64,000 nucleotides of DNA from Jackrogersella multiformis (taxonomy: Eukaryota; Ascomycota; Sordariomycetes; Xylariales; Hypoxylaceae), in the NCBI GenBank assembly GCA_902806575.1, contig CADCXD010000018.1, positions 1,736,001 through 1,800,000 on the forward strand, in the 5' to 3' direction. How positions within the stretch are numbered: the first letter of the stretch is position 1; every line of letters begins with the position of its first letter. The notes under the pieces were generated by a model that was given only the letters and a program-made list of their open reading frames with translations, did not search any database and was not told the origin of the DNA. Shown piece after piece: positions 33,752 through 44,977 of the stretch. The translations under genes and the position numbers were made by a program.

Positions 33752-36700
33752 ATGCAACCCTTGAATCCCTTCCTAGCCGCTTTCTTTAAGCCTGGTAGCC
33801 CTATCGTCACCCAGTGCACCCCCGTTCATCACCACATCCTCCTAGTTCCGACCACCGAATTCTTCCTTACCTCCCGCGAAACCGAAAGCGGCTTGTCTCT
33901 ATCAGATATTGTCGGATCTGACGACTTTCTGGGAAGCCATGTACTTCGAATTCCCAGTCCGGCTACCGCTGCGGGAGGAAAGGACACCGTCGGAAACTTG
34001 CGCGAGCAGAGGGGCAAGGCTAGACAATATTCAACATTAAATGGCCGCAGTGTTGTTATGAAGGATGCTTTTATCTTTAGTAATAAGGGTAGGTTAGCAA
34101 CCTCTAAATGACGCGACCGATCCCCTTCTAGCGCTTCATCTAACACTTAGCACCGTAGGGTTCAAGACGCTTGCTCAAGCACAGTTATTATATGATTCCG
34201 TCTGGTACGCTGATAGCATTGAACCACGACAATGGCTGATATACTACATATCGCGGCCCCTAGTCGGCATCTGGGTAGAGAAGGAGATACCGTGTGCTAT
34301 ATTCACCGAGGGTATGGCCAAGAAGAAGCTCGTGGAAGCTAAGCGAGCGGCAGCTATCGAGAATGGCGAGCCGAGCCTACCACGGAAGAAGGAGATCAAG
34401 AGTTTTCATGATCTTTTAAACAATTTCCCGATGATCGCGCGGCAAATGCAACCAGGACTGGAAAAACTATTTAGGGAGTTCACCATAATTTTCGAGAGGC
34501 CGTTGCCTCCTCCCCCGTCTGCGACCCATATTCCCGATCCCGTTCCAGATGGTCCCATCGCGACAGCTATGAGGAAAGTTCGTTCTGACAGCCTGTCTGC
34601 ACGAAGAGCAAGTTTCGACGGCCAAGATAGTATTCGAGTAACCGACAATTTCTTCGCCGAAGATGAAGAAGATGTTATGAGAGCCTCATTAGAGACAGCC
34701 GTCACAAATGCTATCGATCTATTTCAGAGTGTCGACAAGCAGCAACTTTCTATGCTCGGTGCGACGACTGAGCTTACTGGCCCGGTGGTTGAGCGGCTAA
34801 TTGAGCGCTACGTGAGTGAGAATGTTCATAATCTTATCTGGCCTCGATTAGCTGCGATGCGACGTCCGGATGATCTCGAGCTCGAGGCGAAGATACGGCA
34901 GATGGAATTCATCGATATTTCGCAATTAGGCATCTTCATTGAAGGCGGCCCTAGAGCAAAGCACGAACTTACGGCTAGACTTGGCTATGCTGTCGAAGAG
35001 TTCTGTAAGATGAGTTCCGCAAGGTCACCACAAGAAATGATGGAACTGTTACTATCGACGATGAAAGCCGCTACGCAACTGACTGAGCAGCCAAGATCAA
35101 CCACACAATCTACTTCGACGTCAGAAAAGCCTGTCCTCACCGTTAACGCCGATACCTTAGTGTCACTGCTTCTGTTCGTTATGATTCGGGCTGGCGTAAA
35201 ACATCTCCAAGCCCGATTACTCTACATAAAGCACTATATTTTCATCGACGATGTGGATAGTGGCGAGTTGGGTTACGCTCTCAGTACGTTCGAAGCAGTA
35301 CTCTCATATCTGACCACGGATTCGAGCAGCCTAAGAAGAGCAAGTCGTCGGAATAAAGCTCTATGGGATGCGGCCGCGAAGGGCGACATGGACGAACTCA
35401 AGAGGATGATGGATTCCGATACAGACACTGTTGATGATGATGAGCCTCTCGCCTCCCCAGTTTCTAGCCACGCACCATCAGTTAGTTGGAGCATGCTGAA
35501 CGGCTCCTCAAGGAGATCCTCGACGGTGTTCACGCCGTCAGAGTCTTACTCTCAGGGGTCTGGATTGAGCCATGTCTTCCCATTTCAGAGCCAATGTGCG
35601 AACGACTCACCATTTCCTTCGATGAAGAAAATCAAAAGAGTCGCCTTGGACACTAGAAGCATGTCGAGTGGCTCTGAATATTCTTATCATTCCAGAGCAG
35701 GGAGTGTTGTCACACTCGGGAGTGGCCTTGAAGGCGATACCTCGATTGAAAGACTATGCCAAACCGAGGATTCCTCGGGAGAGTCAATTCCAATGATGGC
35801 GGTTCAAAATGAACGCGTAGAAGTGCTAAAGTATCTACTTTCGCTCGATGATTATTTTCCAGCCAATATCATTTTAGACGACTGCAATAACGAAGGTACC
35901 AGTCTGCTAAGCGCTGCTGTTCAGCTCAGTCACACCGAGCTAATTGATATTATCCTGGATTTTATTATGGCGTCGACTCCTGAGCCGCGAATTCGGAATT
36001 ACCTATCCTTGCAGGACAGTCGGGGCCGAAGTGTTGCACACTACCTATTCCACGCGCCGTCCCTAATCGCGCGCATCGGCAACCTGCTTCCCTGGCGGCA
36101 AAAGGATAAGAATGGACAAACGCCACTGTTTGCGCTATGTCGGTCGTACGACCACCAGAATTATCACGATATGGTCGAGGCCGGCCTTGAAGCGGCGACA
36201 GATGTGCAAGGCGACGGTCAGCCGCTTCACCTGGATGAACATGTGGACGCAAAAGGAAATACCCTCTTGCATATCATCAATGATCACCAATTGGCGGTTA
36301 AAATTCTTGTGCAGTGCGATATCGACGTCAACGCTACGAACGAGAAGAAGTTTACCGCTTTGATGGTAGCGAGTAAATATGGTCGTTTCGACATGGTCAG
36401 AGCGATGTACTCGGATCCAAGAGTGGACGTGTATGCAAAGGAGCTGCGTGGGCTCACGGCAGTAGAACTAGCAAAGGACGACGATGTTCGCAATAAGATT
36501 GACGACCTGACGCTTTTCACCATGCCGCCCGCCGAAGACGGTCGCATCACCGGTGTTGTCAGATCATTTTTCGTCGAAGATGCTACCATTAGACTGGTTC
36601 TTAAATCGGGTGCTCCCGTAGATCGTGACAGTTTCACAGTTACCACGTGTCGTCGCTCCTTTACAGATTTCGAGCGACTAGCCAATCTATTATCTATCGA

Positions 36701-37814
36701 GAACCCGGCATCGTGGATACCAAAAATAACAACCCAGCGGTCACCATTCCAGCTTCCCTCGAAGCCTTCGAGAGCCGTCCTAAAGGATATCCAAATGCGA
36801 ACAGATTCGTTCCTCAAAACACTCTTGGCCCACCCCACATTTGCGACGCATGAAATGCTATGGGAGTTCTTCCTAGTGCCCGACGTACAGACGGACATGA
36901 TAGAACAACGCAGCCGTTTAAAAGCCTCGACGAGAGCCGAGAAGGTGAGAGATGAACTGGAACCTCTAGAAGACATCCGCGAAGTAGAGCAGTTTGTGGA
37001 TCACGCCCGAGATATGGTCCGTAGTGTCAATTACTCGACGAAGAGTGTTGCGCGACGGTCTAACGCTGTCGGCGTCGTCGCAAACGGTATGGGCACTAGC
37101 CTCGAAATAATCTTCTATTTAAATACTAACATCTTCTTAGATCTCTATGATGCAGCAAGCATGGTATCACGAGAAGTCGCCAACCTCGCTTTCCTTCCAC
37201 AAACTCATAAATTTGCGTTCGAAGCTTTTGTTTACACACTTAACCCCCCACAATCTAATCCCTCGTATTTATTTCATAATTCCTTCTTAGCTCTTCAATC
37301 TACTATCCAGGCTATGCTCTCGTCCTTATCTCGACCACCCCAACTTATTAACCAAATCGTGTCCTGCCGCAAGGCGATAGAGCGTAATTACAACTCTGTT
37401 TCGCGCTCGACAAGATGGCCGCTCGGACTACTTGACGAAACTCGCCAGCGGCTCAACGAGGAAAGGGAAGAAAAGGCAAGGCGCGCCCAGACAGAGGTAG
37501 ACACTCTGAGTAAGGAGCTGCGGTACACACAACAGACGGTAGCAAGCGAGCTAGCGGGTTGGGAGGATATGCACGAACGTATGGGTCGCAGAGCCATACG
37601 GGAGTTCGCCAGGGGCATGCTTGTCTTGGAGCGTGAGCGACTGCAGGGCCTGCGTAGGGCACAGCGGAAGCTGCAAGATTTGGATACGGACTCTGGTAAC
37701 GGACCTCAAGAACTAGGCGTTCCTATCAGTGAGGCCGAAGTAATTGAAAACGGCGTTGGTAGTGGACCTGCAGATGGCGAATCTAGCACAATGGGCGAGG
37801 CGTTTGTGGAATAG
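33752..37814 (+). CDS. vrl1: Vrl1-like endosomal protein: VPS9, ankyrin, PX and coiled-coil
   Basis: Predicted endosomal regulator. Family members carry a VPS9 domain, which activates Rab5-type GTPases, and in yeast Vrl1 forms the VINE sorting-nexin complex. Two exons, 33752-34088 and 34159-37814, give 1330 residues. The exon 1 start is MQPLNPFLAAFFKP, and the join rebuilds GFKTLAQAQLLYDSVWYADS. The VPS9-like helical region spans about residues 300-505 (LIERYVSENVHNLIWPRL ... LVSLLLFVMIRAGVKHLQA). A Ser-rich linker follows, then ankyrin-like repeats at about 650-890 (NEGTSLLSAAVQLSHTELID, KGNTLLHIINDHQLAVKILV, KKFTALMVASKYGRFDMV). A PX domain is at about 905-1030 (CRRSFTDFERLANLL, PSKPSRAVLKDIQMRTDSFL), and the helical BAR-like tail is rich in Arg/Glu. 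The gene is intact end to end. Domain borders are by eye. Confidence 0.9.
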
Positions 37815-40800
37815 AGTAGACTAGTTAGACACCGGTAGCGGTTTGGGGTGATAATTCGGGACACCTCGGTGAAACGCCGTCAGATAGCAAGCGAAGTCTC
37901 GTTGCTACCTGTCATCGCCACGATGGCGATGTGTTTGCTATTCGGGACCTAGTCGTCCCGAGTTCGCGCCTCAATTTAATCCTCGATCCTCAGATCATAT
38001 ATTGTGCTATATAGAAAATGGGAGATATGACAGCGCAAAACCGGGAGGCAGCCCAACAACGTATTATACACAACTTACGACGACTTATGATTACATACGA
38101 CACTATTCAGCTACTTGAATGTGGCCGTGCTGTTTTGAAACAGGCCTGATCATCGACGGGCGCTTCGCTACGGCGGCCAAGGTGGACGGCCAACCAGTAC
38201 ACATGCATCCCAACTCATGTGTAAGGCACAGTTTAATAGTAATGGGAGGAAAGAGAGGCCGGCTGCAGAATTACGACCGCGCAAACGAAACAAAGCTTAG
38301 CCTTGTTGCATGCTACATAGGTATCGGAATGATGGTAAATGTAAAAAACAGATGTCTCCAGGGTCTTCTACCTCGACGCTGCAGTTCTCGGCACATCATC
38401 CCGGGCGGCCAATCAAATGAGAAGGGTCACTTTGTGATCATGTAATTTATGTTTCCCCTTCTCAACATGTACCGAAGGTCAATCGGACCTAAAACTTTAG
38501 ACAAATATCGCAAAATTGTTGAGACCAAGTACGTACATAGTCGCGAGGACGAGACGTTCCCAGCCACTTGATATTTCGCTAGCCTTATCGACTAGAGACG
38601 GGATCACCATCCCGCAAGCTTTACTAAACCCGACCTGTCCGGATAGAGAAGTCCACAACCATGACCCATGTTATCACTGTGATAGGGAATATCATTGATC
38701 ATCTAGAAGACTAGAAGACTAGAAGCATGCAGAGATAGACAAACATATGACGCATACCTACGCATACATATGCATGCGAGGGCTAGGAAAGATGACTCAC
38801 TCGAACGTGGAGAACGAGCTAGACTAGCTAAACGGATCCGGGAAACGACATCACAGCGAACGAGAAAGGTCCCGGCAGTGTAGAACTGAAACGAAACATT
38901 TTCTTGCTCTCCCGACTTCTTACGTCTCTGCGGTATTACTATAGCATGTACGTACATAGTATATGGTATCCACCCGGGCTTGGGTGGTCGGGAGCCAATG
39001 ACCGCTCTTGACGCGGTCGCGGTAGTTACTTCCTGTGGGGCCAGAAGAAACCGCGAATCAGGCGCGAGTCGCAGGGATGGTGGAGCGCCGGGGTGCGGGG
39101 CGCGGCGCTCTTTCGTGGCATTTACGCGCCGGAGGAGGCTGTGCTGTGCCTACCTGACTTACAAAGGCAGACGGGTAGGCCACATCGCTACCTCAACGGT
39201 ACCTATACCTGAGATACGATAATTGATTCTCGATATGGATATCTGATTAGGCGCGCTTCACTTCCGCGGCTGCGTGGATACGAATAAGGTTGTATTCGGA
39301 ATTTTCTATCGTGGAAGATTTTCGTTGAAGAATCTTACGGAAGGATCATTAAGAATTCCATCATCTCTTCATTTCATTAGGTAGTGAGGGATGATAAAGG
39401 ATGACAATCATACGTGTGAAGGCTTACACATCCGAGGTCTGGTGATGGTCTCTATAGCCGCTGGAGAAATGAGAGTGCAAACAGTTCCTATAGCTGGAGA
39501 CCCAGACCCAGTATGGCTTATGTACAGCGTCCAATATTAGGTACTGATACTAATAATTCTCTGTAAAGCCGTGTAACATGGCCTGAAGCTGCCCAGTTTC
39601 GATCAAGGCCGTCTTCGGCGCCTGTCCCGCCTCATCTCGCGCTGTTCTTTATATTGGACCGGGGGATGGGAGAAACGGCTGCTCTTGTTCTCACCGAACA
39701 CTTCTTCAGCTCACCTTGAACAGAAGCTCCACTGCAATTTATGTCTAATGATCTTCCCCAAGCACGTCAGGTTACTATCCACACTGTAAATAGACGCGCG
39801 CAAAGAAATATCTCGCGCTAAAGATAGTGTTACCTGCCCCCAATCCCCATTCTCTGCTATACGCACAGACACAAGAGACAAGCCCAGTTCAAAAGTGGCT
39901 GGCTCATTGCCCTATCTTATCGCGGATCAGGCTTGTCCGTCAATGCTCTACTATTTTCGTCTCGGCAAATAAAATTAGCGAGCGGCTACTAAAATGAAGC
40001 AAAGCAATTCTCGATTGTATCTCGTCAGCTGAATCAAGCGCAAGCGCAAGCACAGATTGCAGCTCAGCAGATCTTCCCGGCCGATCAGCAATACGACATA
40101 GCGACACAGGCCTGACCAGATCTGGTATCGGTGTCTGGCGACTGCTGCCGACAAGAATGAAGGAGTTCGGAGCTTCGACGTTCCTGTGGCGGAGTGCGCG
40201 GCTGCGAAGATTGGGTAGCAGAATATGAGCGCCGCCTCTTTTCTGCCGTAGCGCATTGCGACATACTATAACGGTAACGGCCTCCATGCATCGAGAGTGG
40301 AAGAGCACTCTGCAAATAAGGAGAAAACTATGTGAATTTGAGTCTCAGGGCATAGAACAAGTGATTGTGTGCCGCGACCCCGTTCGCTATAGCAACGCAA
40401 GAAAACACGGTCGTATGTAGTGTAGGAAACAAGCGTGCCATACCTATCCCGCGATCTTATGGCGCGCTCATCGCGTCGTTCTGGCGTCGTGCAGATACAT
40501 GCAGATATTTACTTCCAGGGATGCATCTCGGCCCACACAATCGACGGAGACAAGCCGAACTAATGCACAATGCGACATGTGTCTATTTGTGAGATGAGTC
40601 ACACTGGCGGTATATGGATTACACTACTCGAAATGCCTGTATCGAGCTGCAAGTTACTACCTAGCTCGAGAGAGAGTATGGGGACTTCCCGCATTCTCTC
40701 GGTATGGAGACAATGAGAGTGGAACGTTATACCGACTGTGGAGGATTGACAGACGATGGTGCTATCCATACACTGTCGAGATTCGAGAGCCAGTAACGAG

Positions 40801-41588
40801 ACCCTGGATCTTGATATCTGATAGGTCGGATCGTCGTACCCACGATAGACTCTTGTGACAGGGGGGTTACGGAGCTACAAGCCGAGCTTCGTACTGTGCT
40901 ATAGCCGCCCGAATCTGCCAATTTGCGCTGATCTCAACGTGTAAGTCAGTTTCCCGCTCACGGTATACTAAAATGCTACCCTGCGCTAAACGACGTGGAG
41001 TACGTACTGCGTAGCCGCAGAAACTCATGTCAAATCCACTTACACAACCTCGACTTGACCCTACTATGGGCCGACTCGACCTGGCCCCGTCGACCTGATC
41101 ATTCGGGCTCCCACATACTGCACTATGTACATGAATGATACCTCCAAATCCGAATTCTATTCTGCTTCTCCATGTTTCAGGTTGGTCATTCTTGCAGCTG
41201 CGGAATACATCATCGTTTAGTACAAGGCGACTTCCGCCAAGATGATTGGGATCCCGGTGCATCGTGGTCCGGCCATTCACCTCGAGGATAAGAGGACCGG
41301 TCCTCCTCCTCCATCCGTCTGTTCTCGTTCCAGTTCTTCAGTATCAAACTCTCTGATCTCATAGGATCAGCTTGCATTTTCTTTCTTATTTATTAGATCT
41401 CTTCTGTCTGAGGCAGGCCGCCTATTACGCGACCCAAGATTCCTCTCCGCTTCACAGCATCACCGTCATATTACTACTAGTCCTTCGCGGCAACTATACT
41501 CCAGGGAGCCGGTTCTCCTGATCCACCTTCATTTATAATCTATAATCATCTAGTTCTTGTCTAAGCAGACAAGAACACATATCTCAAC
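37815..41588. other. Gene-free 3.8 kb region upstream of the gene at 41589
   Basis: Unusually for a gap this long, it is only moderately AT-rich and nearly lacks CCTAGG palindromes. Open frames of 60-137 codons occur on both strands (for example 38980-39222 plus, 39940-40308 minus, 40867-41280 minus) but overlap and show no domains. A 6-bp hairpin (CCACCC/GGGTGG) is at 38970-38987, next to a GC-rich patch (about 39030-39150). A string matching the last 14 bases of 18S rRNA (CGGAAGGATCATTA) is at 39338-39351. The right end, from about 41300, is CT-rich and leader-like. A long regulated promoter, or unannotated noncoding transcripts, would fit. Confidence 0.5.
41553..41576 (+). promoter_or_regulatory. 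Perfect 10-bp hairpin just upstream of a start codon
   Basis: The arms GTTCTTGTCT (41553-41562) and AGACAAGAAC (41567-41576) are exact inverse complements with an AAGC loop. Only 12 bases separate it from the ATG at 41589. In the transcript it would sit directly ahead of the start codon, where such a stem could slow ribosome scanning or bind a protein. Its regulatory role is inference; whether it is transcribed depends on the transcript start. Confidence 0.55.
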
Positions 41589-43358
41589 ATGACTTCGTGA
41601 GTTCTAGAACTTCTCGGCTCACGATAAGGTGTAACTAACACTCCCATAGTCTGGTAGCGGACATGTCTTTTGACTTCACATTCCCCTCATGCGAGCCTGT
41701 CACTCCGCCGAGCTTCTCTTTTGATCCGTCTCTACTCGATATTCCTTACAACCCCGGACACTCTCGCTCAAGCTCGTATGGTTCTTACTGCTCTACCACC
41801 GAGATGTCGCCCTCCGACTCGGTCAGCACGCGTGTCAGCACGCCGTCGCGCTCACCACCACCAATTCGCCAACATGGCCCCATCTTACTACCCAAGATCC
41901 GCTCCCAGGACCAGGCCATCGAGTCGCCTCCCAAGCGTGTCAAGACCTCGCCAGCCCCCACTCCGAAACCTAGCCGCCGCGCAGGATTCCGCCCTTCACA
42001 TACTCGGAGCTTCACTAACCCAGAGACCTTAAACCACTTCTCAAACTCATTCTTCACGACCTCGGACGACCAAAACACCATGTCCCACTCACTACTATGC
42101 TCCCCCATCACGTTTCCCCAGGAGAGCATGAGCCATGCTCGTCGCTCCTCGACCGTCAGCCTCGACGGCTCGGCGCTTGAGAAATATGGCTTCCCGACTT
42201 ATCGTCAGATGCCATCATACGTTCCGGCTGCCCCCCAGCCCCAAAATGACCAGTTCTTTTACGGATATCACCCTCGAGCTCCTTCACCGCTGAGCCTCTC
42301 ATCCACCCCTACCCCCGACCCAACTCCATCCACCACCCTCATGAGCTACCTCTCAACATCAAACCCCGCCCCCCCTGGTGCGCACAATCTCGTTCCAGCT
42401 GCGCGACCCCACCACCAAGCACTTCTGGTGGGACGTCCGCCAGATCCGGTCCTGGACCAGCTTCAACCTCAACACCATCCTCTCCCTCCCCGGCGCATCC
42501 GGCCTGCTCAGCTGCCCGGTCCCGCAGCCGCTCCTCCAGCAGCCGCCCGCCAGCGCGCGGCACCCGGAGACCGAAGCCGCGCTCCACAGCATCTACGCCT
42601 CGTACTATATCCCCAAGCTGAACTCGGCGCTCGCGCTCTCCTCGCAGCGCCCCATCCAGCTGTCGGTGCCGTCGGCCTCCGGCAAGCCGTCCGCCGCCGC
42701 CGCCGCCTCGTCCGGCGACCACCTCTTCGTCGCCAACGTGGCGGGCGAGTCGTCCACCGCCGCCGCCATCTTCGGCGGCAAGCCCACGGCCAGGGTCGTC
42801 GGGCTGGTCAAGTCGTTCGACCGCTTCAACACCGGCATGCGCGTCGAGGGCAACGTCAAGCGCGTCGAGTACCTGCGGGGGCTGGCGCACCTGCACCACG
42901 CCATGCGCGAGCACGGCACGCGCTACGGCTTCATCCTCACGGAGATCGAGCTCGTCGTGTGCCGCAACGGCGCCGAGGGCACCCCCCACTTCGGGTACCT
43001 CGAAGTCGCCAGCGTGCAGCTCGCGGCCGCCGCCGCCTCCGCCGAGGGAGAAGCAGACGAGGGGGCGTCGGAGTCGCCGCTCACGGCCTGCCTCGCGCTC
43101 TGGGGCCTGTGCGCCATGGCCAGCGACGACGGCGTCAACGCGCACGGCCTGAGCCCCGCGCACGCGCCCTGGAAGGCGGAGATCGGCGCCCCCGCCGAGG
43201 GCACGCGGAGGAAGGCCCTGCCCCGCGACGACTGGATGCCCCCGCCGCAGCTGGCGGAGAAGCGCGAGGCGAAGCGCGCCAGGGGCTGGGTCTTCCCCGA
43301 GGAGCCGGTCGGGAGGAAGGAGCTGGGGAAGAGGGGGGTGAGGTACGGTGGTTGCTAA
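41589..43358 (+). CDS. Conserved-looking fungal protein of unknown function; frame broken at a C-run
   Basis: A tiny first exon (41589-41596, M-T-S) is joined over a GTGAGT...CATAG intron to 41650 onward, giving MTSLVADMSFDFTFP. The N-terminal 240 residues are Ser/Pro-rich and disordered, with a basic patch (PPKRVKTS) like a nuclear signal. At 42369-42375, a run of seven C, the frame slips by one base. Removing one C would join PAP to LVRTISFQLRDP and give a continuous 571-residue protein. The second part is structured: FWWDVRQIRSWTSFNL, VVGLVKSFDRFN, MREHGTRYGFILTEIELVV, PHFGYLEVASVQL and LALWGLCAMA. The G-F-I-x-T-E-I-E-x-V-V stretch vaguely recalls PD-(D/E)XK nuclease-like folds, but I do not assign it. 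The frame break could be a sequencing error, a true mutation or slippage; no intron explains it. The 3' half is very GC-rich. Confidence 0.7.
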
Positions 43359-44977
43359 TGAGATGTTATCGTCTACGTTGTTTACTTAGTAGTGGTGGTC
43401 TTCGTATTGTTAAGGCAGCAAGCTTGGCTGGTCCATGATTTTGCTTTGCCGGGCTTGGGGGTGGGTTATGGTGATGGGTGATGAGACATGAGGCATGAGT
43501 TATGAACACTGGTTTGTGAGTACACCATGCTTGGGTTACCGATACTTGGTGCCTGGTTAGTAAATATTAGTTACTTTAATTAAGTAAAATTGTTAAATCA
43601 TATAATATCTTGGTCTTTATATATTGTGACTTGTGGTTTGCAACAAGGTTTTATTTAGTCAAGTCTACATCTGCTACAGATCGTCTCCTGGGACTGAGTT
43701 GCATTAGTTATCAATCTCCATCCATCCAAGCTAGCCCTATGACCAAGGGAAGCTAGTCATGATGTTGTTAATAACATATTGTTCGAATATTAGACTTAGA
43801 CTAGCCTCTAGGTTAAAGTCTTTACATTTATGGTGATAATATATTCTTAGTATTTTCAATCACCTTATATGACATAGATAGAAAATTCCTCCCTGCTCAC
43901 TTTACATATCTCACGAAGAGCATTCTATACTATAGAACATATCCCTAGTTCACAATTTCCCAATTCTGAAACTACTAGGCACATCACATATAAAGCCAGA
44001 ATTTTCCCACGTGACGCAGTGATTAAAGCGCCTGGCCGTGCGTTAGTCCGTGCTTAATTAAGACACGCAATGCAAGTAAGTTCGAATCCTGTTATAATCG
44101 ACTTAATTAAATCCGATTTAAGTTTTTTCTTTAAGCATATTAAGACGTTAAGAATAGTAATACAGAATCGTTAATAAAAAGGTATGTTTAAGGTTTTTTT
44201 CCTAATAAAAAAAGTTAGGTAATTAACGCTAACGTTAACTAGTTATAACAATACCTTTAAGGTAAAAATAGCGATAAATTTCTTATATTAAACGATACTC
44301 TAGCTCTACTTCTTTGCAAGGAGGTACTTTAGACGTCCCGTACATATATGGCTATGCCTAATATGTAGATTATTTACCTAAATAATCTTTACGTCCTCCG
44401 GACGTAAATATAATCATCATTATTATCATAAAGCCAGAATTATAAATACAAATATGATAAGATACAATTATACACGGTTTAATAGTTTGAAACCAGACAT
44501 ATAAGTTACTCGGTCATAGTATACCAGTCTTTGAAATGATATACCCTCTTAATTGAACAAGAATAGAAACTGGACTGACACATCACATTCCTACCCACTC
44601 AAATTTCTGGGTGCATCTTTTGCCACTATGGAATGTCTCACATAGGTGAAATAGGCTTCAGGAGGAAAAAGACTCATATACCATTGTAACACTCACGAAG
44701 GCACTAGTAAGCATATCGAAGACGGGAGTAAATGTGACCGTTTGCGGACAAAGCCTTTATGGGTACTATATATCTCCACCATGCCAGTACCTTCAGCTAA
44801 CATGTAACCCCTTCGATAAAAGCAACACAAAGAACCGCCCAAGGCTCAAGTCCACCGGTTTCCTTGAATATTCTTAAAAATCTTGAACTCTGTTGTTGCT
44901 TCACACCATTTTCTTGATTACCCAAGAACCACGAGAGAAGAACCACACTCGTCAAGCTCTTAAAGCTATAAACTACG
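43359..44977. other. AT-rich spacer with a tRNA-like relic
   Basis: No supported gene. The central part (about 44100-44460) is strongly AT-rich with many TA steps, as left by repeat-induced point mutation. A tRNA-like relic is at about 44008-44100. A perfect 9-bp hairpin with a 3-base loop (TTTACGTCC/GGACGTAAA) is at 44388-44408. Confidence 0.5.
44008..44100 (+). repeat. tRNA-derived relic with A and B boxes
   Basis: TGACGCAGTGATTAAAGCGC (about 44012-44031) reads like a tRNA D-arm/A-box. GTTCGAATCC (44081-44090) is a perfect B-box core. The anticodon and T stems do not pair properly (AAG opposite CCTG), and about 50 bases separate the boxes, so a working tRNA is unlikely. The following AT-rich stretch suggests that it heads an old, mutated SINE-like repeat. 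The B-box continuation CCTGTTA is shared with the relic near 17330. Confidence 0.4.

Noticed and set aside
31171..37814. Secondary-metabolite gene cluster around the two methyltransferases
   Set aside because: No polyketide synthase, peptide synthetase, terpene cyclase, P450 or transporter is adjacent; neighbours are housekeeping genes.
42339..43163. 274-codon minus-strand frame opposite the frame-broken gene
   Set aside because: Composition shadow of a GC-rich coding strand; no ATG context, domain or splice signals.
44008..44100. Working tRNA gene
   Set aside because: A- and B-boxes are present but the T and anticodon stems do not pair and the boxes are too far apart for a standard tRNA.
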